The notes under the pieces: generated by a model
The model's database searches: none
What the model was told of the DNA's origin: nothing
The model's input: only the letters and a program-made list of their open reading frames with translations
DNA from: Pseudanabaena sp. FACHB-2040
Lineage (GTDB): Bacteria > Cyanobacteriota > Cyanobacteriia > Phormidesmidales > Phormidesmidaceae
Assembly: GCF_014696715.1 (NCBI RefSeq)
Contig: NZ_JACJQO010000005.1
Coordinates: 372,001-436,000 of the forward strand
Reading direction: 5' to 3'
Length of the DNA: 64,000 bases
Shown: positions 26,200 through 34,988 of the stretch, piece by piece
Position numbering within the stretch: the first letter of the stretch is position 1
Layout of the letters: the number at the start of each line of letters is the position of its first letter
Position numbers and translations under genes: made by a program

Positions 26200-26282
26200 A
26201 AGAATCGCCTTCACCATTAAGGTCAAGACGACACTGATTCATTAATTTAAGCTGTTGCCTAAGACTGAAAGCCGCGATTCTT
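26200..26282. other. Long-range inverted repeat between convergent genes
   Basis: AAGAATCGC (26200-26208) and GCGATTCTT (26274-26282, including the yggT stop) are exact reverse complements separated by 65 bp. It may terminate both the amidohydrolase and YggT transcripts. Confidence 0.4.
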
Positions 26283-26574
26283 AAAAAGCAGCGTAGGCAA
26301 CCTGAGCTGCTGCCACGCTAACGCCCTGGGAAATGAACTGAAGCAGCAAAAAGGCCAGAATAGGCGAGAGATCGATACCACCCAGAGGAGGAATGATAGA
26401 GCGAAACACGTTTAAATAGGGGTCGGTTAGCTGGCTCAAGATATTGAAGGGAGGGCTAAGCCAATCCACATTGGGAAACCAGCTTAGCAAAATTCGGATA
26501 ATCAGCAAGACCGTATAAATCTGAAGGAAGGTGGCTACCGCGTTAGCGAGCATACCAACCAATGAAGTCTCCAT
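26281..26574 (-). CDS. YggT-family membrane protein
   Basis: Two hydrophobic blocks (about 9-30 and 68-95) with the conserved cytoplasmic loop motif SWFPNVDWLSPPFNILSQLTDPYLNVFRSIIPP typical of YggT. Family members (e.g. plastid CCB3/YGGT) are linked with cytochrome b6f heme attachment or cell-division and osmotic functions. The 97-aa length is normal. Convergent with the amidohydrolase. Confidence 0.85.
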   Translation of the reverse strand: METSLVGMLANAVATFLQIYTVLLIIRILLSWFPNVDWLSPPFNILSQLTDPYLNVFRSIIPPLGGIDLSPILAFLLLQFISQGVSVAAAQVAYAAF

Positions 26575-26734
26575 AACCCTAAGCTCCCAAGCCGATCCAT
26601 CGTGTATTGTTGTGCCAGTTCAAGTGTAACTGATAGTCACTGGGGAAGATGGGCCGAAAACCGCCCATTCTGTGAACCGCTGGTAAAATCTGCCCAGCGG
26701 CATTGTCCTGTGGGTTGAGCACATCCCTCCTTGG

Positions 26735-27061
26735 TCAGGAATCTATCAGCGAAGAATCGTCCAGCATTTCCTGAGGATAGCCATTAATACCGCCAAGCTG
26801 CTGCCGAACGTCATCAATAGCCTCGTTTAGCTGAGCAATTTTGTCTTCGAGGCGGCGACGGGCTATTTCCATGCTCTCCTCAGTGGCATCATCAAACACC
26901 TCTAGGGGCTGCTCGCGGCTATTAAGGGAGCGCAGAGTAGAAGCAGTCGTTTCTGAAGGCCTGAGCCGGGAAGCCGTCAAAGCCCCAACCACGCCGCCAA
27001 TCATGCCTCCAAATAAGGCTCCGGCAATAAAACCACCGGCAAAGTTATCTTGCTGGCTCAT
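26735..27061 (-). CDS. Membrane-associated glycine-zipper hypothetical protein (108 aa)
   Basis: N-terminal glycine-rich hydrophobic segment (residues 9-30, GGFIAGALFGGMIGGVVGAL) like a YtxH/glycine-zipper helix, then a coiled-coil acidic region (about 60-90: MEIARRRLEDKIAQLNEAID). Conserved in many cyanobacteria as far as I recall. Unknown function. It is separated from yggT by 160 bp on the same strand. Confidence 0.6.
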   Translation of the reverse strand: MSQQDNFAGGFIAGALFGGMIGGVVGALTASRLRPSETTASTLRSLNSREQPLEVFDDATEESMEIARRRLEDKIAQLNEAIDDVRQQLGGINGYPQEMLDDSSLIDS

Positions 27062-27218
27062 CGTTCCTTCCGGTGTCTATTCCGGTATCTATCTAAACAG
27101 GGAAGCTAGTCTACCGGATATGGGCCTCCGGTGACTTCTATTGTCGCTGACAAGGGCTCACCTGACTACCACGCTAGGCTGATTAACTAGAACTGATAGG
27201 TAGGGCTAGCGCAGCAAG

Positions 27219-27869
27219 CTAGGTACCAAAGGTGCGATCGCCCGCATCTCCCAGTCCCGGCACAATAAAGCCCTGGGAATTGAGCCCTTCGTCAATGGTG
27301 GCCGCATAGATATTGAGCTCAGGATAGGCATCTGCTAGCTTTTGCAGAGCTGCTGGGGCAGTGACTACGGAGATAATCCGCACCATCGACGGATCAGCAC
27401 CACGAGCGGTCAGTTCCTTCATCATTGCCATGATGGTGCCGCCCGTTGCCAGCATCGGTTCGCTAATCAGCACCCGCGTTTGAGGATCAAAAGAGGCTGG
27501 CAGCTTGTTGAGATAGCAGGTAGGCTCCAGGGTTTCTTCATCCCTAACAAAGCCGATGTGGTAAATCGAGGCCAGCGGCAGTAGAGACTGTGCCCCCTCC
27601 ATCAGTGCCAAGCCTGCCCGCAAAATTGGTACAATCACCACCGGCACTTCCGGGTTGATGAAGGTCGCCGGGCAGCTAGCCAAAGGAGTCTCAACCGTGG
27701 TCTCAAGGGTGGGCAGCCAATCTCGCACAGCCTCGTAGGTCAGCCATCGGCCTAGTTCAGTCATAGCTGAACGAAACAGGGTCGAGGGCGTGTCGGCATC
27801 CCGAGAAACGCCAAGCCAATGTTGGATTAGGGGATGGGGAGGAACAAATACGCGCAGTTGTGGTGCCAT
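27219..27869 (-). CDS. upp: Uracil phosphoribosyltransferase
   Basis: Converts uracil and PRPP to UMP in pyrimidine salvage. The PRPP motif is VLISEPMLATGGTIMAMM near 133-150, the uracil loop is GLGDAGDRTFGT at the C-terminus (about 205-216). All 216 residues fit the family, which typically has 205-215. It stands alone on the minus strand, with its promoter region facing crtH. Confidence 0.93.
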   Translation of the reverse strand: MAPQLRVFVPPHPLIQHWLGVSRDADTPSTLFRSAMTELGRWLTYEAVRDWLPTLETTVETPLASCPATFINPEVPVVIVPILRAGLALMEGAQSLLPLASIYHIGFVRDEETLEPTCYLNKLPASFDPQTRVLISEPMLATGGTIMAMMKELTARGADPSMVRIISVVTAPAALQKLADAYPELNIYAATIDEGLNSQGFIVPGLGDAGDRTFGT

Positions 27870-28160
27870 CTTTTAAGGAGTCAACTAAATCTGAAACATA
27901 ATACTCGTTTACTGGGCCTCGAATTATTAGCAGGATAGCGGTTTTGAGATTTTATAGCTGAGCTTGTACTCTAAATAGCGCTAATTTTTGCAGTAAATTT
28001 TTCTACGGGGCTTGCGCCCATTATGAAATAGTGGGCTCTAGGGGAAGCAGATCAAGGCGATCAGGCCCGTTCTTTCACACACTTGTAAATTATTAGGCAA
28101 ACAGGCCCTAGATTCCGGTTACAGAATTGATCACAGTAAAGCCACGAGTTGCCTAAAAGT

Positions 28161-29669
28161 ATGTCCACCAGCCAGCCTAAGCAGTGGGATGTGATTGTGA
28201 TTGGGGCGGGTATGGGCGGCTTGGTTACAGCTACTCAGCTAGCCGCCAAAGGAGCCCATGTCCTGGTCTTAGAGAGCTATTTAATTCCCGGCGGCAGTGC
28301 GGGCTATTTTGAGCGGGCAGGTTATCGCTTTGATGTGGGAGCCTCAATGATCTTTGGCTTTGGCAGCCAGGGCACCACCAACTTACTGACCCGAGCCTTA
28401 GCTGCCGTGGGTATGGAACTAGAGACCCTGCCCGATCCGGTTCAGGTTCACTATCACCTCCCCCAGGGTCTCGATATTCGGGTGCATCGTAACTACGAAC
28501 GGTTTCTGGAGGAATTGTGCGATCGCTTTCCCCACGAGCGGGTGGGCATTCGTCAGTTCTACGACGAATGCTGGCGGGTTTTCCACTGCTTAAACGCCAT
28601 GCCCCTGCTGTCGTTGGAAGAACCTCGCTATGTCGCTAGCGTGTTCGTCAAGCATCCGTTGGCTTGCCTAGGGTTAGCAAAGCGTTTACCCATCAATGTG
28701 GGAGGGGTGGCCCGCCGCTACTTGCGCGATCCAGAGCTGCTGCGATTTATCGACATGGAGTGCTACTGCTGGTCTGTGGTACCTGCCGAGCGCACACCGT
28801 TGATCAATGCCGGCATGGTGTTTAGCGATCGCCACTACGGCGGCGTTAACTACCCCAAAGGCGGAGTTGGTCAGATTGCCCAGCAACTCGTAACTGGGCT
28901 AGAGCAGGCAGGGAGCGAAATCTGGTATCGCTCGCGAGTCACCGAAATCTTAACGGAAAAGGGCCGAGCCATCGGCGTGCGCTTGGCCTCTGGCAAGACC
29001 TGCTTTGCCCGCCGCATCGTCTCCAACGCTACTCGCTGGGACACCTTTGGCTCCCTAGTAAAGCAGGATCTACCCCCTTCAGAACAACGTTGGCAGCAGC
29101 ACTACCAGCAGTCTCCCAGTTTCGTTAGCCTGCATTTGGGCGTCAAAGCCGAGGCGATTTCTGAGGCTGCCGACTGCCACCATATCTTGCTGGAAGACTG
29201 GGCCGAAATGGAAACCAGTGGCGGCACGGTGTTTGTCTCCATTCCGACCCTGCTTGACCCCGATCTAGCTCCGCCAGGGCATCACATTATCCATGCCTTT
29301 ACCCCTAGCTGGATGGCCGACTGGCAAGGGCTAACTTCCCAGGCATACCACGAGCAGAAGCAGGCAGCAGCGCTGGCTTTGGTTCGCAGACTGGAGCGGC
29401 TATGGCCGGGATTAGGCGATGCAATCTCACATCAAGAAATCGGTACCCCCCGCACCCACCGTCGCTTCTTAGGTCGCACCAACGGCACCTATGGCCCCAT
29501 CCCGGCAGGCAAGCCCTGGGGCCTGCTGGGCATGCCCTTTAACCGCACCGCCATCCCTGGCCTTTACTGCGTCGGCGACAGTACCTTTCCCGGCCAAGGG
29601 CTCAATGCAGTGGCTTTTTCGGGGTTTGCCTGCGCCCATCGGGTGGCGGTGGATTTGGGGCTGGATTAG
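28161..29669 (+). CDS. crtH: Carotenoid (prolycopene) isomerase
   Basis: FAD-dependent cis-to-trans isomerase of the phytoene-desaturase superfamily, acting in the thylakoid/cytoplasmic membrane after CrtP/CrtQ in carotenoid synthesis. The nucleotide fold IVIGAGMGGLVTATQLAAKG is near 12-31, and the C-terminal FAD motif GLYCVGDSTFPGQGLNAVAFSG near 468-489 is typical of CrtH. Length 502 aa. ATG at 28161 is preferred over the TTG four codons upstream. No other carotenoid gene is adjacent. A G-rich repeat follows the stop at once. Confidence 0.9.
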   Translation: MSTSQPKQWDVIVIGAGMGGLVTATQLAAKGAHVLVLESYLIPGGSAGYFERAGYRFDVGASMIFGFGSQGTTNLLTRALAAVGMELETLPDPVQVHYHLPQGLDIRVHRNYERFLEELCDRFPHERVGIRQFYDECWRVFHCLNAMPLLSLEEPRYVASVFVKHPLACLGLAKRLPINVGGVARRYLRDPELLRFIDMECYCWSVVPAERTPLINAGMVFSDRHYGGVNYPKGGVGQIAQQLVTGLEQAGSEIWYRSRVTEILTEKGRAIGVRLASGKTCFARRIVSNATRWDTFGSLVKQDLPPSEQRWQQHYQQSPSFVSLHLGVKAEAISEAADCHHILLEDWAEMETSGGTVFVSIPTLLDPDLAPPGHHIIHAFTPSWMADWQGLTSQAYHEQKQAAALALVRRLERLWPGLGDAISHQEIGTPRTHRRFLGRTNGTYGPIPAGKPWGLLGMPFNRTAIPGLYCVGDSTFPGQGLNAVAFSGFACAHRVAVDLGLD

Positions 29670-29860
29670 GGGTTGGGGGCTGGGAGTGGATGGGTGGATG
29701 TTTCCAGTAAGTTTAGATGTTTCTTGCATTAAATGAACCGGGGTATTGGGTGCCAGGTCAACGGTTTTAAGGAGGGTTTCACAAAAAATACCCCTCCACT
29801 CGCCTACCCATCCACTCGTCCACTCATCTACCCCTCCACTCATCCACTCGCCCACTTAGG
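29670..29860 (+). repeat. Two-arm G-rich/C-rich repeat after crtH
   Basis: G-rich arm just after the stop (29670-29700; units like GAGTGGATGGGTGGATG) and C-rich arm at about 29789-29860 (ACCCATCCACTCGTCC and ACCCCTCCACTC units). ACCCATCCACTC in the right arm is exactly complementary to GAGTGGATGGGT in the left arm. Spacer about 90 bp, unique. Confidence 0.8.
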
Positions 29861-29929
29861 AACATTGCCAATATTTAAGAATCCTGTTACTTCAGAGCAT
29901 TAGCCTGTAGGCGAGGGAAAATTAAAAGT

Positions 29930-29943
29930 GTAGCCGTTGTTAC
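29930..29943 (+). promoter_or_regulatory. Perfect NtcA box (GTA-N8-TAC) upstream of gdhA
   Basis: GTAGCCGTTGTTAC matches the NtcA consensus GTAN8TAC exactly. It ends 37 bp before the gdhA ATG at 29981. No TAN3T -10 is found at the usual 22-bp spacing, so NtcA could act as a repressor or the promoter architecture is non-standard. Confidence 0.55.
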
Positions 29944-29980
29944 AGTTTTAGCGGCACGATCTTTTCCCAAGGTATCTGCT

Positions 29981-31267
29981 ATGTCCACCAGTCTGCTGTC
30001 AGATGCTAACCGTCGTCTGGAACGGGCGCTGAAGTACGTCAAGATTTCTGAGGATGCTAGCGAGCGGCTGAAGTTCCCCAAGGCCAGCCTTAAAGTTTCG
30101 ATTCCGGTGCGGATGGATAATGGCTCTCTCAGGGTATTTGAGGGCTACCGGGTACGCTACGACGACACCCGGGGACCGACCAAGGGCGGCATTCGCTTTC
30201 ATCCCAACGTGAACATGGATGAGGTGCAGTCTCTGGCGTTTTGGATGACCTTTAAGTGTGCAGCGCTGAATTTGCCTCTAGGCGGTGGCAAGGGCGGCAT
30301 CACCCTCAACCCGAAGGAACTCTCTAAGTTTGAGCTAGAGCGGCTAAGCCGGGGCTATATAGATGCGATCGCAGACTTTATCGGCCCTGACGTCGATATT
30401 CCTGCGCCCGATGTCTACACCAACCCGATGATCATGGGCTGGATGATGGATCAATACAGCATCATCCGCCGTCAGCTTTGCCCTGCCGTGATTACTGGCA
30501 AACCCCTCAGCATGGGCGGTAGCCAGGGTCGCGACGCTGCTACCGGCACCGGAGCCTTCTTTGTGCTGGCCGCCATGATGCAAAAATTTGACAAGTCACC
30601 CCACGAAACCACGGTTGCGGTGCAGGGCTTTGGTAATGCTGGCAGTGTCATTGCCCGCCTCCTGTTTGAGGCTGGCTACAAGATTGTTGCCGTGAGCGAT
30701 TCTCAAGGGGGCGTATACTGCCCTGACGGGCTTGATATTCCCAGCGTTCAGCAGTTCAAAAATGCCGCCCGCAGCGTCAAAGCGGTCTACTGCGAGGGCA
30801 GCGTCTGCAGCATTGTTGAGAATCACCAAGTCCTGACGAATGAGGAACTGCTTACCCTAGATGTCGATATCCTGATACCTGCTGCCCTAGAAAACCAAAT
30901 CACAGCTGCCAACGCCGCTGATGTTCAAGCCCGCTACATCTTTGAAGTTGCCAACGGCCCAATTAGCGCTGATGCCGATGAGATTTTAGAGGCTAAAGGT
31001 ATCTACGTCTTTCCAGACATTCTCGTGAATGCGGGCGGCGTAACTGTTAGCTATTTTGAGTGGGTGCAAAACCGCAGCGGGCTGTACTGGACCGAAGAGG
31101 AGGTGAATCAGCGCCTTAGCCGCATGATGGTCACAGAAGCCGACAAAATCTGGCGTATTAGCCAGGAGTTAGCCATTCCCCTACGGACTGCTGCCTATGT
31201 TCACGCCCTAGACCGGCTAGGAGATGCCCTCAACGCTAAAGGCACCCGCGAATATTACGTTGGCTGA
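29981..31267 (+). CDS. gdhA: Glutamate dehydrogenase (Glu/Leu/Phe/Val dehydrogenase family)
   Basis: NAD(P)-dependent interconversion of glutamate and 2-oxoglutarate plus ammonia. 428 aa. The catalytic N-terminal motif is LPLGGGKGGITLNP near residue 96-109, followed by a dinucleotide domain with VQGFGNAGSVIARLL near 214-228. The NtcA-type box upstream suggests nitrogen control. In cyanobacteria GDH is usually an auxiliary to GS-GOGAT. It is followed by a palindromic repeat. Confidence 0.93.
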   Translation: MSTSLLSDANRRLERALKYVKISEDASERLKFPKASLKVSIPVRMDNGSLRVFEGYRVRYDDTRGPTKGGIRFHPNVNMDEVQSLAFWMTFKCAALNLPLGGGKGGITLNPKELSKFELERLSRGYIDAIADFIGPDVDIPAPDVYTNPMIMGWMMDQYSIIRRQLCPAVITGKPLSMGGSQGRDAATGTGAFFVLAAMMQKFDKSPHETTVAVQGFGNAGSVIARLLFEAGYKIVAVSDSQGGVYCPDGLDIPSVQQFKNAARSVKAVYCEGSVCSIVENHQVLTNEELLTLDVDILIPAALENQITAANAADVQARYIFEVANGPISADADEILEAKGIYVFPDILVNAGGVTVSYFEWVQNRSGLYWTEEEVNQRLSRMMVTEADKIWRISQELAIPLRTAAYVHALDRLGDALNAKGTREYYVG

Positions 31268-31287
31268 TAGACATTAGCAGGTAAGGT

Positions 31288-31322
31288 GCTGTAGAGACAG
31301 ATCTGAAATCTGTCTCTACAGC
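31288..31322. repeat. GTAGAGAC-type palindromic repeat, gdhA/aat convergent end
   Basis: 15-bp perfect stem GCTGTAGAGACAGAT (31288-31302) with ATCTGTCTCTACAGC (31308-31322), 5-nt loop. It lies between convergent gdhA and aat, so it could terminate both. The stop codon TAG of aat is formed inside the right arm. The ends GTAGAGAC are shared with the palindrome at 51921. Confidence 0.85.
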
Positions 31323-31918
31323 GAATTATCGACGAAGCTGCTTTTTCGCTTCAGAGCCAGCTTGAGTAGATCCTTATACTCGCCCTCGCTCAACACCTGC
31401 GCCCCGAAGCGCTCTAGGTGGGGGTTCATCATTTGGGCATCAAACAGGACAAAGCGGCGCTCCCGGAGATGCTCTACCAGCTTCACCATGGCTACCTTCG
31501 AGCCTTCAGAAATGCGGTAGAACATGGACTCGCCAATAAAGGCTCCGCCAATTGTCAGGCCCAAAATTCCTCCGGCTAGCTCATTATCCTGCCAGGTTTC
31601 AAAGCTGTGGGCCCAGCCTGCCTGGTGTAGTTCCCAGTAAATCTCTTTTAACTCGTCGGAGAGCCAGGTGGTTTCTCGATCAGCACAGCCACTAACCACC
31701 TCTAGAAACGCCTGATCAACGGCCACCCTAAAGCGGTTTTGATTGATTGCCCGACGGAGTGATTTAGGGTAGCGGAACCGGCTATCAAGGGGGACAATGG
31801 TGCGCTGCCGGCTAGAATACCAGCCCAGATTATCGCCCTCATCATCGGCCATTAAAAAATAGCCCTGAGAGTAGCCTCGAATAATCGCCGGAATGTCGTA
31901 CTGGAACGTGGTCAACAT
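31316..31918 (-). CDS. aat: Leucyl/phenylalanyl-tRNA--protein transferase
   Basis: N-end-rule enzyme that adds Leu/Phe to N-terminal Arg/Lys of proteins. The GNAT-like fold motifs are visible: YSQGYFLMADDEG near 15-27, TWQDNELAGGILGLTIGGAFIGESMF and the HLERFGAQVLS tail near 175. ATG 31918 is preferred over the GTG 17 codons upstream because the family begins there. The last codons and the stop lie inside the palindromic repeat shared with gdhA. Length 200 aa, slightly shorter than E. coli Aat. The ClpS adaptor gene is not in the window. Confidence 0.88.
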   Translation of the reverse strand: MLTTFQYDIPAIIRGYSQGYFLMADDEGDNLGWYSSRQRTIVPLDSRFRYPKSLRRAINQNRFRVAVDQAFLEVVSGCADRETTWLSDELKEIYWELHQAGWAHSFETWQDNELAGGILGLTIGGAFIGESMFYRISEGSKVAMVKLVEHLRERRFVLFDAQMMNPHLERFGAQVLSEGEYKDLLKLALKRKSSFVDNSL

Positions 31919-32060
31919 AGCAGGTCTACATCCGATCAAAGACCCTTCGATCCATGATAGGCGTTTCACGAAGGTTCAGATTTTATCCGTCCCAGGTAGC
32001 TTTAGGACTGGGGGAAGAACGCGATATCCTGTTAAGCATTCTCCCCGCAACAAACTTGCC

Positions 32061-32393
32061 ATGGCAGAACCCATTCCACCCCTCACGCTTCCTCCGGCCC
32101 GTGACCCTCGCCAGGAACAGCAGTGGCTTCAGGTTGCCCTGCACCAGTGGCTCAATGAGGAGTTTTTGCCGGAAACGGTCAACGCCGATATTGCCGAACG
32201 AGCCGCCCAGGTATTTATGCGCCAGCGTATGGAGGGGGAAAATGATGTCGATTCCCTTGTCATGGCGGTACTGACGGAAATGCAGGGGTTTGACTTTTCG
32301 AAAAGCTTTTACAGCGAATTTGCAGTGGCTAATGCCGTCAGCGACCTGTTGCTAGACAGCCTCGGCATTGAGCGCTGCTGCGGCATGAACTGA
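32061..32393 (+). CDS. Conserved cyanobacterial hypothetical protein (110 aa)
   Basis: Soluble helical protein with motifs EEFLPETVNADIAERAAQVF near 33-52 and ending in LGIERCCGMN. Starts at ATG 32061; upstream in-frame sequence has no coding character. I recall similar proteins in many cyanobacteria, apparently single-copy (from memory). The CC pair near the C-terminus could bind metal or form disulfides. It stands alone between aat (divergent) and the convergent rpsN, from which a terminator separates it. Confidence 0.65.
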   Translation: MAEPIPPLTLPPARDPRQEQQWLQVALHQWLNEEFLPETVNADIAERAAQVFMRQRMEGENDVDSLVMAVLTEMQGFDFSKSFYSEFAVANAVSDLLLDSLGIERCCGMN

Positions 32394-32404
32394 CGCAAAA
32401 CAAA

Positions 32405-32434
32405 TAGGGGCGCGAGATGTCACGCCCCTAAAAA
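32405..32434. terminator. Bidirectional terminator between hypothetical gene and rpsN
   Basis: TAGGGGCG (32405-32412), 10-nt loop, CGCCCCTA (32423-32430), then AAAAA. It serves the convergent genes on both strands. The TAGGGGCG palindrome resembles dispersed repeats seen in cyanobacterial genomes. Confidence 0.7.
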
Positions 32435-32467
32435 GCTATAGATCTGACTTTAGAGTAGACCTAACAG

Positions 32468-32770
32468 CTACCAGCTAGATTTAACAACCCCAGGCAGCAA
32501 GCCTTTGTGGGCCATGTCCCGCAACATGTTGCGGCAGAGGCCGAAATCGCGGTAGTAGCCCCGGGGCCGACCCGTCATCCAGCAGCGGTTGTGCAGACGA
32601 GTAGGTGCACTGTTACGCGGGAGCTGTTGGATCTTGCGATGAATTACCAGCTTTTCTTGCTGGTTTTCAGCGTTTTGAAACTGCTCAAGCAGAGCTTCCC
32701 GCTTGGCAGAATATTTTGCAACTATTTTTTCGCGCTTACGCTCCCGCGCAATCATGCTTTTTTTAGCCAT
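32468..32770 (-). CDS. rpsN: 30S ribosomal protein S14
   Basis: 100 aa, long (zinc-free) bacterial form of S14 typical of cyanobacteria and chloroplasts, starting [15 protein letters not shown] and containing [19 protein letters not shown]-type zinc-less core (near 61-81: [19 protein letters not shown]). The single Cys in that segment is one of those left of the CXXC set. It stands alone on the minus strand. Confidence 0.97.
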   Translation of the reverse strand: MAKKSMIARERKREKIVAKYSAKREALLEQFQNAENQQEKLVIHRKIQQLPRNSAPTRLHNRCWMTGRPRGYYRDFGLCRNMLRDMAHKGLLPGVVKSSW

Positions 32771-32961
32771 GCCACTTTTTCGCTCTTAGTTCTTTTGTTA
32801 AGACACAGTCTCTAATTATAAACAAAGACTCTCAAAAGGGTAACCCCCCGATATTGCCTCCCCTCAGTGCATTCGGTTATCGGCACTCGGATTGATAGGG
32901 TGGGCTTGGTACGGTAAGAAAGAAGGAATTGAGTTAGGACTTGCGATCGCAAGAAGACCCC

Positions 32962-33033
32962 ATGTCAGCCTTGATCACCTGGATTTTATTTGCCTGGGCC
33001 ATTCTAGTCATCGTCACCCAGTTTGTTAGCTGA
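32962..33033 (+). CDS. Candidate single-pass membrane micropeptide (23 aa)
   Basis: ATG at 32962 to TGA at 33031-33033 encodes a peptide that starts MSALITWILFAWAILVIV and is hydrophobic almost throughout, ending TQFVS. It would form one transmembrane helix, like the tiny subunits of photosynthetic complexes (PetN, PetL, PsaM), although it matches none that I recognise. An AAGAAG lies 8 bases upstream. It sits between rpsN and nth with no other gene in 295 bp. Could be chance; no conservation check is possible. Confidence 0.45.
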   Translation: MSALITWILFAWAILVIVTQFVS

Positions 33034-33065
33034 GGTTTTTAGCTAGGAGCCTGTGAGCTAAACTA

Positions 33066-33794
33066 TTAGCCAGATTTTGCTGAGCTTAATTTGGCCTGAC
33101 GAGCAGGTTGGGAGGCTTTGGCCTTGAGTTCGCGCCCTGCTAGAGCGCCTCGATCTGAAGGGCAGAGGTCGGCCAGTTCGCAGCGATCGCACATCGGGTT
33201 TCTGGCGTTGCAGACAGCTCGACCGTGATAAATCAGCCGAATCGACCAGTTTTCCCAGTCGGGCTGGGGCAGCAGCTTCATCATGTCCCGCTCGATTTTG
33301 ATCGGGTCTTCATGCTTGGTTAGGCCTAGGCGGTTGGTCAGCCGCTTGACGTGCGTATCAACCGTCACCCCAGCATTGATGCCATAGCCGTGGGCTAGCA
33401 CGACATTCGCCGTTTTACGGGCCACACCGGGCAACATCAGCAGATCGTCCATGCTGTTGGGCACTTCGCCTTGGAACTCGGTAACAATCTTTTGGCAGGC
33501 AGCGCGAATGTTCTTTGCTTTGTTGCGGTAAAACCCGGTTGATTTAACCAGCTGCTCCAGCTCCTCCAAATCGCATTCGGCAAATGCCTGAGCATCTGGG
33601 AACCGGGCAAACAGAGCAGGAGTGACCTTGTTTACGCGCTCATCGGTGCACTGAGCCGACAAAATAGTTGCAACCATCAGCTGCAGCACAGTTTCGTAAT
33701 CAAGAGAGCAGGGAGCCTCAGGGTAGAGGCGCTTAAGGCGCATGAGAATTTCCAGCGCCCGCTGCTTTTTGGCTGGGCGACGCGAGGGTGTCAC
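33066..33794 (-). CDS. nth: Endonuclease III (DNA glycosylase/AP lyase)
   Basis: Base-excision repair enzyme removing oxidised pyrimidines. The helix-hairpin-helix and catalytic Lys lie in LPGVARKTANVVLAHG near 121-136, catalytic Asp in VTVDTHVKRL near 144-153. The [4Fe-4S] site is C-X6-C-X2-C-X5-C (CNARNPMCDRCELADLC) near 197-213. A GTG start at 33794 overlaps the rseP stop by 4 bp, so the two genes are coupled. The C-terminal tail after 215 is Lys/Ala-rich and longer than in E. coli. Confidence 0.93.
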   Translation of the reverse strand: MTPSRRPAKKQRALEILMRLKRLYPEAPCSLDYETVLQLMVATILSAQCTDERVNKVTPALFARFPDAQAFAECDLEELEQLVKSTGFYRNKAKNIRAACQKIVTEFQGEVPNSMDDLLMLPGVARKTANVVLAHGYGINAGVTVDTHVKRLTNRLGLTKHEDPIKIERDMMKLLPQPDWENWSIRLIYHGRAVCNARNPMCDRCELADLCPSDRGALAGRELKAKASQPARQAKLSSAKSG

Positions 33795-34882
33795 TGGAGC
33801 AAATTCTGGAAAAACTCAAGTTGAGTGGTGTCTCGCACAATCAGAAAAACGCCCAGGCCCAGCAGCAACACCAGCCCGGTCTGCATCACATTTTCCTGAA
33901 TCCGCTCGGGTAGAGGCTTGCCGCGCAGGGCCTCGATCAGCAAAAAGGCCAGCTGTCCACCGTCTAGCGCTGGTAGGGGCAGAATGTTGATGATTGCCAA
34001 GTTGATGCTGATGGCGGCAGTAAACGGAAAGAGCCTGAATATATCGTACTGAACCAGACCCGCCCCCTGCTCCACAATTTTGACTGGGCTAGCGACTTGA
34101 CCCGCCATTTGGGAGAAATTAGTGATCAGCATGACAAAGCCCTGCACAATGCGGGTCAACATATCCTGGAACGACTGAGCGGCCAGGCCGAAGATCTGCA
34201 GCACGTTGGTGGGTCGTTGATACTGAATGCTGACGTTGGGCTGGAGCTGCACGCCAATAACAGATCTGCCCTCAGGACTAACCTCAGGAGTCACCGTCAC
34301 GTCGATCTCTCGGCTGCCCCGCTGAACAGTGAGATTGACCGGCTGGTTGGGGCTATTTTGAATCAGCTGAATGAATTGGGGAACGGTCTCTTCGCTGGCA
34401 TCTAGCAGCTTGCCTTGGGCAGCCACAATAATGTCACCATCTCGGATTCCGGCGCGAGCGGCAGGAGAAGACTGGGCCATCACCTGAGGAATTACAATGC
34501 CAGGCTGCCGGTTGAAGTCTTGAGGCACGCCCACGGTGCCAAACTGGACGACAAACAGCAGATAGGCAAATATCAGGTTGGCGATGACTCCGGCACTGAT
34601 CACAATGGCCCGGTCGAAGATAGGGCGATTTTTGAGCAGGTCAGGATCGTTGATGGGAATTTCGCTTTCGGGATCGTCATCTGGAAAGCCCACAAAGCCG
34701 CCCAGGGGAATGGCGCGGAGGGCATACTCGGTTTGGGGTCCCTGGTATTTCCAGAGAATTGGACCAAAGCCGATAGAGAAACGATTGACGTGGATGCCCT
34801 GAAGACGGGCGGCCAGGAAATGTCCTAGCTCGTGCACAACAATTAGAAGCGCTAATACTGCGATCGCAGCGAGAACGGACAT
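33791..34882 (-). CDS. rseP: RseP/S2P-family intramembrane zinc protease
   Basis: Site-2 protease in membranes that releases regulators by cutting transmembrane helices. The zinc motif H17-E18-x-x-H21 is in VVHELGHFLAARL, and NILPLPALDGG near 303-313 provides the third ligand. One PDZ domain lies around residues 115-190 (SSPAARAGIRDGDIIVAAQG). Start ATG 34882 gives the catalytic helix at the N-terminus; a TTG six codons earlier is rejected. It is coupled to nth. Upstream lies serS on the same strand, separated by a repeat-rich 200-bp gap. Confidence 0.9.
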   Translation of the reverse strand: MSVLAAIAVLALLIVVHELGHFLAARLQGIHVNRFSIGFGPILWKYQGPQTEYALRAIPLGGFVGFPDDDPESEIPINDPDLLKNRPIFDRAIVISAGVIANLIFAYLLFVVQFGTVGVPQDFNRQPGIVIPQVMAQSSPAARAGIRDGDIIVAAQGKLLDASEETVPQFIQLIQNSPNQPVNLTVQRGSREIDVTVTPEVSPEGRSVIGVQLQPNVSIQYQRPTNVLQIFGLAAQSFQDMLTRIVQGFVMLITNFSQMAGQVASPVKIVEQGAGLVQYDIFRLFPFTAAISINLAIINILPLPALDGGQLAFLLIEALRGKPLPERIQENVMQTGLVLLLGLGVFLIVRDTTQLEFFQNLLQ

Positions 34883-34988
34883 AGTTTCCCAGATGAGCAA
34901 ACGACAGGTTTTCCTATTCTAACGTCCAGGCTCAACCCCCCTAGGGTTTTGGCAGGGATCTCTGCTCCTAGGCATAGGAGAAGGGACT

